Assembly: GCA_019218315.1 (NCBI GenBank)
Contig: JAHUUI010000006.1
Coordinates: forward strand, 62,001-126,000
DNA: 64,000 nucleotides
Direction: 5' to 3'
From: Cardiobacteriaceae bacterium TAE3-ERU3
GTDB taxonomy: Bacteria; Pseudomonadota; Gammaproteobacteria; Cardiobacteriales; Cardiobacteriaceae
The stretch's first letter is position 1, and every line of letters begins with the position of its first letter. Below are positions 8,593 through 16,622 of this stretch, piece after piece. The notes beneath the pieces were generated by a model. That model made no database searches. It was not told the DNA's origin and was given only the letters and a program-made list of their open reading frames with translations. A program made the translations under genes and the position numbers.

Positions 8593-9225
8593 ATGAGCCA
8601 ACCCAATATAACTTTTTACACCAACCCTTTATCACGCGGACGCTTCGTGCGCTGGATGCTCGAAGAATGCGGTGCGGATTATGAAACCGTCGTCGTGGCA
8701 TTCGGGGCAGAGATGAAGGACGATGCCTATCTTGCCGTTAATCCAATGGGCAAAGTACCGGCGTTGCAATGCGATGATACGGTGATCACCGAAACCGTTG
8801 CCATCATCATGCATCTTGCCGACCTGTTTCCCGATGCGCAGCTTGCACCCTCTGTCGCGACGGGTGAACGCGGCTCGTATTACCGTTGGCTGGTTTTTGC
8901 GCAGCACCTTGAGTACGCCATGCAGGACAGATTCTTTGCCGTGCCGGATAGTGCAGAACGGCGCAAGTCGCTTGGCTACGGGGATTTTGACAGTATGCTG
9001 GCAACGTTACGCCAAGCTTTGACGGGCAAGGATTATCTGGTTGGCGGACAGTTTAGCGCTGCGGATTTGTTTTGTTGCAGCATGCTTGGCTGGGGCTATC
9101 AGCGCGCGCAGGTTTTGCCGCCAGATGACGTGTTTCAGAACTATATGCAACGTATCGCCTCGCGGCCAGCCTTTGCGCGCGCTGCGGCACTCGATGATGC
9201 GTTGATTGGTGAAATGCCTTCGTAA
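8593..9225 (+). CDS. Glutathione S-transferase family protein
   Basis: Cytosolic GST-fold protein of about 210 residues. The N-terminal thioredoxin-like domain (1-80) has [18 protein letters not shown] with candidate Ser/Arg residues in the active-site turn, NPMGKVPAL with the cis-proline, and ITETVAI in place of the usual E-S glutathione contact. The C-terminal part is the all-helical domain. I take the ATG at 8593 rather than an upstream codon because GAGGAAG lies five bases before it and the protein then starts as the family does. The stop overlaps the next gene's ATG (TAATG), so the two are translationally coupled. The substrate is unknown. Confidence 0.88.
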   Translation: MSQPNITFYTNPLSRGRFVRWMLEECGADYETVVVAFGAEMKDDAYLAVNPMGKVPALQCDDTVITETVAIIMHLADLFPDAQLAPSVATGERGSYYRWLVFAQHLEYAMQDRFFAVPDSAERRKSLGYGDFDSMLATLRQALTGKDYLVGGQFSAADLFCCSMLGWGYQRAQVLPPDDVFQNYMQRIASRPAFARAAALDDALIGEMPS

Positions 9226-9644
9226 TGCAGGTTGCACAACCACAATATTGGCTGGCGGTGGCGTGTGCCGAACACGTTACCGTCGGTGTGGCTGGTGGCT
9301 TTATGCAGGTGTGCCACGGTAAGCAAGCGCCACTTAAGCGGATCAAACGCGGTGATAAAGTCGTTTATTATTCGCCCAGCGTGGTGATGGGTAAAGCCGA
9401 TGGCCTGCAATCGTTTACTGCTGTTGGTGAAGTGGTAAACGATCACCCGTATCAGGTTGAAATGTCGGCTGGATTCAAGCCTTTTCGCCGTGATGTTTGC
9501 TGGCAGCCGTTTGCGCCGTTAGCAATCAGGGCATTGCTCGATGAACTGAGCTTTACCCGTGGACGAAAAAATTGGGGTTATATGCTGCGCTTTGGCTTGC
9601 TTAAGATAGAGGAAGCAGATTGGCAGTGCATTTTGAGTGGGTGA
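9225..9644 (+). CDS. EVE domain protein
   Basis: A 139-residue single-domain protein of the EVE (PUA-like) family. Typical features are [12 protein letters not shown] at the N-terminus, the [10 protein letters not shown] turn near residue 43, [12 protein letters not shown], the FKPFRRDV segment, and [14 protein letters not shown] near the C-terminus. EVE domains of this kind are predicted to read modified nucleotides in DNA or RNA; no partner restriction enzyme is fused here. It overlaps the glutathione transferase stop and ends nine bases from the convergent anti-sigma gene. Confidence 0.85.
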   Translation: MQVAQPQYWLAVACAEHVTVGVAGGFMQVCHGKQAPLKRIKRGDKVVYYSPSVVMGKADGLQSFTAVGEVVNDHPYQVEMSAGFKPFRRDVCWQPFAPLAIRALLDELSFTRGRKNWGYMLRFGLLKIEEADWQCILSG

Positions 9645-9653
9645 GGCAATGCC

Positions 9654-9854
9654 TTACCCGTTTTCGTTTGAGTCGTTGCTTTGGTGTTCGCGGTGCAGTT
9701 GCAGCAGCTCGTGCAGGCTCTGCGTGTTCTTTTTGAATTGGCGGCACGGGCGGCACATGCCAGTGTGGATAAAAATTTCGGCTTTTTCCCCAAGGGTGAG
9801 CGGGCGTTCCATGCCGTCGGAGAGCAATTTGGTCATTTCGGTGCAGTTGCGCAT
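9654..9854 (-). CDS. Zinc-binding anti-sigma factor, ZAS/zf-HC2 type (MseR-like)
   Basis: A 66-residue soluble protein with the ZAS zinc signature Cys4-x25-His30-x3-Cys34-x2-Cys37, visible in HTGMCRPCRQF. It has no membrane segment, so a cytoplasmic redox- or metal-sensing anti-sigma is expected, releasing its sigma factor when the zinc thiols are oxidised or displaced. It is the last gene of the six-gene minus-strand operon, 18 bases after the ECF sigma gene. Neisseria has the same pairing (anti-sigma MseR with its ECF sigma). The homology is inferred from the motif and context. Confidence 0.82.
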   Translation of the reverse strand: MRNCTEMTKLLSDGMERPLTLGEKAEIFIHTGMCRPCRQFKKNTQSLHELLQLHREHQSNDSNENG

Positions 9855-9872
9855 GTTTCTTCCTTGTGAGTA

Positions 9873-10460
9873 TTAGTGGTGCAGCCAGTTGCTACCGAGG
9901 CAGCTTTGTAGCTTGAGGCGTGCGCGGTGCATGAGGACGTAGAATTTATTGTCGCTAATCTTACTTTCCGCGCAAATGGCTGGCGTATCCATGTCCAGAT
10001 ATTCGCGCATGAGGAAGACGCGTGATTGTTCAGCGGGTAAGGCATCGAGGCAGTGTTCGAGGACGGTGAAAAAGGCTTCGTTCTCGTAGACTTGATGCGG
10101 GTTGGGTAAAGGTTGCGGTGTGCAGCCTTCTTGCCAGTGGCCGCTTTGGTCGAACAGCCTGTCGACGACGTCATCATGGGCGTCGTCGGCATACTCGGTG
10201 TCTGAGAAGTTGATGCTTTGTTTGCGCCGGAAGTGATCGTTAATGGTGTTTTTCAGGATGCTGAATACCCACGTTTGATAGGCGGATTTGCCGTGGAATT
10301 TGTCCTGATAGGTGAGGGTTTTGATCAGGGCTTCCTGCACGAGGTCTTCAGCGAGACCGTGGTCATTGACCTGATTGTAGGCAAAACGCAGCATAAGCTG
10401 ATGAATGTCGTTGAGCTCGTCGTCGCTGAGGTGGGGATGCTGCGTTTTGCGGGTAGTCAT
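9873..10460 (-). CDS. ECF-type RNA polymerase sigma factor
   Basis: Extracytoplasmic-function sigma factor of 195 residues. Region 2 (about 15-90) contains AEDLVQEALIKTL and YQTWVFSILKNTINDHFRRK. Region 4 (about 125-185) contains LPAEQSRVFLMREYLDM and the helix-turn-helix ICAESKISDNKFYVLMHRAR. It directly precedes the zinc anti-sigma and follows the DoxX gene by 11 bases. In Neisseria the related ECF controls its own operon and msrAB. A candidate promoter ahead of the first gene of this operon (13511-13540) would fit such autoregulation. Confidence 0.93.
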   Translation of the reverse strand: MTTRKTQHPHLSDDELNDIHQLMLRFAYNQVNDHGLAEDLVQEALIKTLTYQDKFHGKSAYQTWVFSILKNTINDHFRRKQSINFSDTEYADDAHDDVVDRLFDQSGHWQEGCTPQPLPNPHQVYENEAFFTVLEHCLDALPAEQSRVFLMREYLDMDTPAICAESKISDNKFYVLMHRARLKLQSCLGSNWLHH

Positions 10461-10471
10461 GTGCGTTTGTC

Positions 10472-11113
10472 TTATTTATAAAGTGAGCGGTTGAGCCAGT
10501 AATCTACGCTAAGGTAGCGTCCGGCACCGTAGATAAATAATACCAGTAACATGATGAAATAGGTGGCAGCAAATTCAATGCCGTTATTGAGGATAACGTA
10601 ATTGCCAGCCTCGGTGAGCCAATTGTAGTTGCCGTGCTGTTGCAGAATGCTGCGCGCCATGTCGAGCTTTTGCGCGACGGCGGCGCTGTTTTCAAGGCTG
10701 GCTTGGCTGCCGGGGATGTTGAGCCAGTTGAGGACGGTGGCGGGGCTGGTGGCAGGGTCGCTTGGAGCGATAGCGAACCAGCCATGTTGCCAATGGACGG
10801 TGGCTGCGGCAATGGCCATGGTAATCATCAGGGCGAAGCTGGTCAGGCGTGTAAACAGCCCAAAGACGAGCAACCAGCCGCCAACGAGTTCCGCAGCGGT
10901 GGCGAGGAAAGCGAGCAGTGTCGGAAAAGGCAGGCCAAGCCCCCAGTCTGGATTGCCGAACCACGCGACGATATTGTCAAACGATTGGTATTTGTTCCAG
11001 CCGGAAATAATCATGATTGGCGCGAGGTAGAGGCGTAGGGCGAGCAGAGGGATGAAGTCGAGCTTTTGCAGGGCAGTGGTGGCGCGATTCCAGCGGTGGG
11101 CGAGTGTGTTCAT
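10472..11113 (-). CDS. DoxX family membrane protein
   Basis: A 213-residue inner-membrane protein with four or five hydrophobic segments. It has the DoxX features ALRLYLAPIMIISGWNKY at about residues 26-43 and the FLATAAELVGGWLLVFGLF segment near residue 90. DoxX proteins accompany Hvf/Buf-type operons, where their role is not firmly known; export, redox supply or membrane anchoring have been suggested for DoxX proteins in general. RBS AAAGGA fixes the start. It lies 18 bases after hvfC and 11 bases before the sigma factor. Confidence 0.87.
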   Translation of the reverse strand: MNTLAHRWNRATTALQKLDFIPLLALRLYLAPIMIISGWNKYQSFDNIVAWFGNPDWGLGLPFPTLLAFLATAAELVGGWLLVFGLFTRLTSFALMITMAIAAATVHWQHGWFAIAPSDPATSPATVLNWLNIPGSQASLENSAAVAQKLDMARSILQQHGNYNWLTEAGNYVILNNGIEFAATYFIMLLVLFIYGAGRYLSVDYWLNRSLYK

Positions 11114-11131
11114 GGGTTTCCTTTATATAGA

Positions 11132-11938
11132 TTATTTGGGTGTTTTTTGGATAAGGGTAAAGAGATTCTGCTGCACAAAATCAGCGAGCAATGGCACGAT
11201 AAATGACAACAGCTTTTGCTGGTCGGCAAAGCCGATGTGGTTTGCGAATTGCGCGAGTAAGCTGCTTTCGTGGCGCGATGGCGCTTCATCGAGGAAAGCG
11301 ACCAATGCGGCGGTCATGGCGTTGGCAGCAATGAAGCGCACGCGGTGGTCATGGTCGCGGAAGACGAACAGATAGGTGTCTTGCGGGGTGTCGGGTTGGT
11401 TGTCGGCGCTGATGCGGTGTACCGGCCAGTGATAGTGAAGGCTGTGCAGGGTCGGATTGGTGACGAGGTCGAAGCTTGCGGGGCTGGTTTCACTCAAGTA
11501 GGTGGTGATGTGTGTCGCTGCGTTGTCGAGCAGTGCTGTGTCGGTGGCTTGGGGATCGCCGCTGTCGGTATCGACCGCGAGTTCAATCCATTCGTAATGG
11601 GCAAGCGCGGCAAACCACGGTGGCAAGTCAAAGCCTCGCGGTTCACTTTGCAGATAGGCGACAAATTGCGCCGGTATCGAGGTGAACATCGGGTCGTCAG
11701 TCGTGCCGCTGCGGAAGAAGTCGCGCACCAGTGCTTGCCATGTGTCGCGGCTGACGATTTTCCGGCACACGGGAAAGCAGGCATCGGTGAAGCTGCGGAT
11801 GTTATTGAAAATCAGTTCCTGATAGGTGTTGGCGGCACGGTCAGGGATGCCACTTGGGCAGGCTGCGTGTTCGGGGTCGCGCAGGTAGCGCCCGAAGTCG
11901 CGCTGGAATTGTTGCAGGGCGATGGGTGGGGTAGTCAT
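11132..11938 (-). CDS. hvfC: HvfC-like DUF2063 protein, partner of the MNIO enzyme
   Basis: A 268-residue cytoplasmic protein. The N-terminal DUF2063 domain (about 1-100) is shown by ALQQFQRDFGRYLRD, YQELIFNNIRSFTDACFPVC and the LVRDFF segment. The C-terminal half is a separate, more variable domain. In characterised Hvf systems HvfC binds the precursor peptide and forms a complex with the DUF692 enzyme HvfB, being needed for modification. The gene overlaps the hvfB stop by four bases (ATGA), as expected for a stoichiometric complex. An older annotation as DNA-binding rests on structural resemblance only. Confidence 0.87.
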   Translation of the reverse strand: MTTPPIALQQFQRDFGRYLRDPEHAACPSGIPDRAANTYQELIFNNIRSFTDACFPVCRKIVSRDTWQALVRDFFRSGTTDDPMFTSIPAQFVAYLQSEPRGFDLPPWFAALAHYEWIELAVDTDSGDPQATDTALLDNAATHITTYLSETSPASFDLVTNPTLHSLHYHWPVHRISADNQPDTPQDTYLFVFRDHDHRVRFIAANAMTAALVAFLDEAPSRHESSLLAQFANHIGFADQQKLLSFIVPLLADFVQQNLFTLIQKTPK

Positions 11939-12831
11939 GCGTGGATTGTCTGCTTATGGAGGGCAAGGGCGATACGGTGTGGCTGCTGCGTAGCCTTGAT
12001 TTGCCGTACTTCGTTGAGCAGTAATTCGATGTGCGGGAAGTTGAAGTCGCGCTCAAGGCAGACCGGCGTGTGTTCGGATAGCTTCGGTTGCAAGTTGTAA
12101 ACGTAGTCGAGCAGTTTCCATACGTCTGTAATGACGTCTGCACCGTGGGTGTCGATGATGAAGCCGTCTTCTTCGACGTAGTGCCCTGCAATGTGCATGT
12201 AGCCGGTTTTGACCAGTGGCAGTTGGCGCAGGTGTTCGTAAGGGTCGTAGTTGAAATTCTGGCTGTTGACATAGACGTTGTTGACGTCGAGATGCAGATA
12301 GCAGCCGGATTCTTCAATGACCGCAGTGATGAATTCGGCTTCGCTCATGTCCGAGCCGGGCGGGGTGAAATAGACCGAGGCATTTTCCAGCCCGATTTGG
12401 CGCTCGAGGATGTCTTGCGTTTGGCGTACGCGTGCGGCGACCCAATGCACGGCTTCTTCGTTGAGCGGAATGGGCAGCAGGTCGTAAAGCTGGCCGTCAT
12501 CGGCCGTCCACGATAGATGCTCGGTAAAGTGGGCAATGTCGTAGTGGGCGAGAAATGCCTTGACGCGCTTGAGGTGCTTGACGTTCAGCGGTGCAGCACT
12601 GCCAATCGACAGCGACAGACCATGTGCCGCAAAAGGCTTGTACGCGGCAAATTCGTCGAGGATGGCGCGGTAACGGCCGCCCATGCCGAGCCAGTTTTCC
12701 GGCGAGACTTCAAAAAAGTCGATGGTATTGGCGCGCTGCGGGTCTTTCATCACTTCGCGCAGAGGCTCGACGAGGTCACGGCGCAGGCCGAGGCCTGCAT
12801 GGCCGATAAAGGGACGGGGTGAGGTGGTCAT
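11935..12831 (-). CDS. hvfB: MNIO (DUF692) peptide-modifying enzyme, HvfB-like
   Basis: Multinuclear non-haem iron oxidative enzyme, TIM-barrel fold, 298 residues. Family residues are in place: His11 in FIGHAGLGLR, FFEVSPENW (Glu41, Glu45, Asn46), HGLSLS (His70), TEHLSW (Glu104, His105), HLDVNNVYVN (Asp182, Asn184, Asn185), MHIAGH (His213, His217), DTHG (His229) and LERDFNFP. HvfB of Haemophilus converts Cys in EGKCG motifs to oxazolone-thioamide pairs. The substrate with five such motifs is encoded just upstream. I choose the ATG at 12831 because AAGGA precedes it; an upstream TTG would add 13 unlike residues. Three hairpins separate it from the peptide gene. Confidence 0.92.
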   Translation of the reverse strand: MTTSPRPFIGHAGLGLRRDLVEPLREVMKDPQRANTIDFFEVSPENWLGMGGRYRAILDEFAAYKPFAAHGLSLSIGSAAPLNVKHLKRVKAFLAHYDIAHFTEHLSWTADDGQLYDLLPIPLNEEAVHWVAARVRQTQDILERQIGLENASVYFTPPGSDMSEAEFITAVIEESGCYLHLDVNNVYVNSQNFNYDPYEHLRQLPLVKTGYMHIAGHYVEEDGFIIDTHGADVITDVWKLLDYVYNLQPKLSEHTPVCLERDFNFPHIELLLNEVRQIKATQQPHRIALALHKQTIHA

Positions 12832-12951
12832 TGTGATTCCTTGCTTGTTATTGGCCAGGTCGCTTGGCAATGGACTATATGGGTAAATGCATTGCCAAGC
12901 CCCCTGAGGGGGCAGCCATACACTGGTATGACTGCCGGCTGTGAATGCTAC
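12832..12951 (-). promoter_or_regulatory. Three consecutive hairpins between hvfA and hvfB
   Basis: In transcript order: an 11-bp stem with one mismatch (12926-12936 with 12911-12921), a GC-rich stem GCCCCC/GGGGGC with a 3-base loop (12913-12908 with 12904-12899), and a perfect 10-bp stem CTTGGCAATG/CATTGCCAAG with a 17-base loop (12899-12890 with 12872-12863). No T-run follows any of them, so they are not classic terminators. They may attenuate transcription or protect the 3' end of the peptide mRNA, giving more peptide than enzyme. Pairing is seen directly; role is inferred. Confidence 0.65.
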
Positions 12952-13419
12952 TTACTTTTTGTCGCCGCCGCATTTGCCTTCGCCGCACTTGGCTTCACCG
13001 GCTTTAGTGTCGCTGGCTGCCTTGTCGCCGCCGCATTTGCCTTCGCCACACTTAGCTTCACCGGCTTTGCTATCGCTGGCTGCCTTGTCGCCACCGCATT
13101 TGCCTTCGCCACATTTGGCTTCACCGGCTTTGCTGTCGCTGGCTGCCTTGTCGCCACCGCACTTGCCTTCACCACATTTGGCTTCGGCTTTTTTCATGTC
13201 TGCCATGCATTGGTCTTTATCGGCTGCTGCGTCACAATCCATTTTATGGTCGCCGCCGCATTTGCCTTCACCACATTTTGCTTCGCCGGCTTTGGTTTCG
13301 TAACCGCCATCAAGTGCTTCAGCGTTGAACAGGTTTTCAGCGTGGGCCATACCAGACAGCGCCATTGCCAGTGAAGAACCGAGTGCCAAAGTGTTAAGTG
13401 TCATTTTTTTCATCGTCAT
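12952..13419 (-). CDS. hvfA: Exported Cys-rich repeat precursor peptide, HvfA-like RiPP
   Basis: A 155-residue precursor. Residues 1-27 are a signal peptide (MKKMTLNTL, hydrophobic core, cleavage after AHA). The mature part has five modules EAKCGEGKCGG at about 46-56, 79-89, 100-110, 121-131 and 142-152; the last four repeat every 21 residues, joined by DKAASD(S/T)KAG. Residues 57-78 carry a different linker with two more Cys (62, 71), making 12 Cys. EGKCG is the motif modified by HvfB/HvfC in Haemophilus to a copper-binding group. It is first in the operon, where high expression would be expected. How many of the ten module cysteines are modified cannot be told. Confidence 0.9.
   Translation of the reverse strand: MTMKKMTLNTLALGSSLAMALSGMAHAENLFNAEALDGGYETKAGEAKCGEGKCGGDHKMDCDAAADKDQCMADMKKAEAKCGEGKCGGDKAASDSKAGEAKCGEGKCGGDKAASDSKAGEAKCGEGKCGGDKAASDTKAGEAKCGEGKCGGDKK
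12957..13190. repeat. 63-bp tandem repeats inside hvfA
   Basis: Three full units of 63 bp plus a partial fourth encode the regular 21-residue EAKCG-EGKCG modules. The units differ at only a few, mostly synonymous positions. A fifth, diverged module lies near 13246-13290. Because the unit is a multiple of three, unequal crossing-over would change module number without shifting the frame. Confidence 0.85.
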
Positions 13420-13449
13420 GTTGTCTCTTGTATTCGTGTTTATTTAAAC

Positions 13450-13504
13450 GAAGGAGAGCAGATCGCGGTCAACTCCGTTTGGTGCGATCCGTTTTTCTCC
13501 CTTC
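13450..13504 (-). promoter_or_regulatory. Structured 5' leader of hvfA
   Basis: Two nested stems: an inner perfect 6-bp pair GATCGC/GCGATC (13484-13489 with 13461-13466) inside an outer pair of about 8 bp with one bulge (13497-13504 with 13450-13458). If transcription starts near 13504, the stem begins at the very 5' end and could stabilise or control the mRNA. Confidence 0.45.
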
Positions 13505-13510
13505 AAGTGG

Positions 13511-13540
13511 TTAGACGCAGTGAAGAGACGGTTTCTTACA
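13511..13540 (-). promoter_or_regulatory. Candidate ECF sigma promoter for the hvf operon
   Basis: On the minus strand TGTAAG, 17 bases, then CGTCTAA. This has the spacing and the CGTC-type -10 element seen with many ECF sigma factors, and is about 90 bases before hvfA. The match is by eye and to a general pattern, not to a known consensus for this sigma. Confidence 0.45.
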
Positions 13541-13600
13541 TTTTAATTTATTTTAGTTTTAAAAATATTTTATGTATTTGAAATTAAAGTGTAATTAAAT

Positions 13601-13629
13601 AATAAAAAAGCCCACAATCATTGTGGGCT
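13601..13629 (-). terminator. Rho-independent terminator of the histidine phosphatase gene
   Basis: Stem AGCCCACA/TGTGGGCT with loop ATCAT; read on the minus strand it ends in six T. It lies 24-52 bases after the phosphatase stop and insulates the hvf operon. Confidence 0.92.
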
Positions 13630-13652
13630 CGGCATTTTGGGCAAGATTCAGG

Positions 13653-14297
13653 TTAGCCGATAAATGCTTCGGGGGTGAATTTGGGCATGATGTTGATCGC
13701 GGCGTCATCGCGGCCAGTTTGCCAATGCAGGCGGAATACAGCGGTATTTGGCACCGGCATATTGATTTGCCAGTCGTGGAATAAGCGTAGGTGATGCGCA
13801 GTATGCATAGGATAGCCAAGCAAGCGCCACATGATTAGTTTGATAAACATGCCGTGAATAAATAAGACGCTGCCATCCTCGCGTGTATGTAATGTGTCGA
13901 GGAATTTGCTGACGCGTGCCGAGAATTCGGCAAAGGTTTCGCCGTCCTCACCGACGCGCTCTTGCAGGCTGCATTTGCGCCAATAGCGTTGACCAACAGG
14001 TTGGCGTTGTTTACCAGTCATGCCTTTGACGACGCTGTAGCCGAGTACGTTAAATTCATTGATCAGGCCATCGACTTCCGGCTCGATACCGAGCTTGTCC
14101 AGCCAAGGCTGTGCGGTTTGGCGGGTACGGATGAATTCGGATACGACGACCTTGCTCGGCTCTAGAGTCAGGCGTTCGGCAAGTTGGCGTGCTTGTGCGC
14201 GGCCTTTGGCTGTGAGATCGACTTCGGGATTGGGTTGCGAGATTTCACCCGCATTGGCGGTGCTTTCGGCGTGGCGAATGAGATAGATGGTAGGCAT
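13653..14297 (-). CDS. Histidine phosphatase family protein (phosphoglycerate mutase-like)
   Basis: A cytoplasmic protein of about 214 residues. The catalytic motif is YLIRHAES, with the phospho-accepting His near residue 8. The acid-base Glu is probably in GEDGETFAEFSARV, and the second catalytic His is in VLFIHGMFIKLIMW. The segment VVVSEFIRTRQTAQPW is the usual substrate-pocket region (S-x-x-x-R-x-x-Q-T). I choose the ATG at 14297, since it puts RHAES right after the first strand as in the family; an upstream ATG at 14345 would add 16 unlike residues. Substrate is unknown. Transcribed alone with its own terminator. Confidence 0.83.
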   Translation of the reverse strand: MPTIYLIRHAESTANAGEISQPNPEVDLTAKGRAQARQLAERLTLEPSKVVVSEFIRTRQTAQPWLDKLGIEPEVDGLINEFNVLGYSVVKGMTGKQRQPVGQRYWRKCSLQERVGEDGETFAEFSARVSKFLDTLHTREDGSVLFIHGMFIKLIMWRLLGYPMHTAHHLRLFHDWQINMPVPNTAVFRLHWQTGRDDAAINIMPKFTPEAFIG

Positions 14298-14380
14298 GGG
14301 GCGTCCATTTAATGAATAGATTGGGTGATGATAGCGGGATTGCATGAGGCTGCAATAAAGATTAAATATAGTTAACCTTA

Positions 14381-14408
14381 CTTGAAAATAGCACTTGTGA
14401 CCCGACTA
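14381..14408 (+). promoter_or_regulatory. Sigma-32 heat-shock promoter of groESL
   Basis: CTTGAAA (14381-14387), 13 bases, then CCCGACTA (14401-14408). This matches the sigma-32 pattern (CTTGAAA, 11-16 bases, CCCCATNT) and lies 64 bases before groES. Confidence 0.8.
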
Positions 14409-14429
14409 AGGGTTACAGGTTTACAAATG

Positions 14430-14450
14430 CCGACGTGTGTCGGAGTTTTT
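14430..14450 (+). promoter_or_regulatory. Hairpin with T-run in the groES leader
   Basis: CCGAC/GTCGG with a GTGT loop, then AGTTTTT, between the heat-shock promoter and the RBS. It looks like a small terminator or attenuator; it may instead be a 5' stabilising stem. Confidence 0.45.
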
Positions 14451-14471
14451 ATCTTAATTTCAGGAGTATTT

Positions 14472-14759
14472 ATGAATCTGCGTCCTTTACATGATCGTGT
14501 GATCGTCAAGCGTCAAGAAGAAGAAACAAAAACAGCTGGCGGCATCGTCCTGCCAGGTAGCGCTGCCGAGAAGCCTTCACAAGGTGAAGTTATTGCAGTC
14601 GGCAACGGCAAGAAGCTGGACAACGGCGAAGTTTGCGGTCTTGACGTTAAAGTCGGCGACAAAGTGCTGTTCGGCAAGTTCTCCGGCTCTGAAGTGAAGG
14701 TTGATGGTGAAGAGTACATCATCATGCGTGAAGAAGAAATTTTTGCAGTCATCGGTTAA
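14472..14759 (+). CDS. groES: Co-chaperonin GroES
   Basis: A 95-residue subunit of the heptameric lid of the GroEL folding chamber. It has [14 protein letters not shown], the mobile loop [15 protein letters not shown] (about 17-31), [10 protein letters not shown], and the C-terminal [15 protein letters not shown]. The start is the ATG at 14472 after CAGGAG; the frame is open further upstream, but those residues match no GroES. It is co-transcribed with groEL 47 bases later, from a sigma-32 promoter. Confidence 0.97.
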   Translation: MNLRPLHDRVIVKRQEEETKTAGGIVLPGSAAEKPSQGEVIAVGNGKKLDNGEVCGLDVKVGDKVLFGKFSGSEVKVDGEEYIIMREEEIFAVIG

Positions 14760-14794
14760 TACCGGTCATTGATTGTTACCCGATTTATTATTAA

Positions 14795-16447
<1,653 letters not shown>

Positions 16448-16504
16448 GCCTTTTGGCTAATCACCCGTAGCTCATACTTACCGGTTCGCCGGTAACGTCT
16501 GATC

Positions 16505-16537
16505 AAAGCCGGTACGCGTAAGCGTACCGGCTTTTTT
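16505..16537 (+). terminator. Rho-independent terminator of groESL
   Basis: Perfect 12-bp stem AAGCCGGTACGC/GCGTACCGGCTT with a GTAA tetraloop, followed by T. Confidence 0.95.
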
Positions 16538-16622
16538 ATTATGGCCTAATCTGCTTTGCTTTTTGTTATTCATTAACTATAATCAAGATCTATTACTAAC
16601 GAGAAAGGGATAGACCTCAACC

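Noticed and set aside
12941-13374. Two plus-strand open frames rich in LPSPHLASP or AFAFATFGF repeats
   Set aside because: They are antisense readings of the hvfA repeats; the minus-strand frame has a signal peptide, EGKCG motifs and fits the operon.
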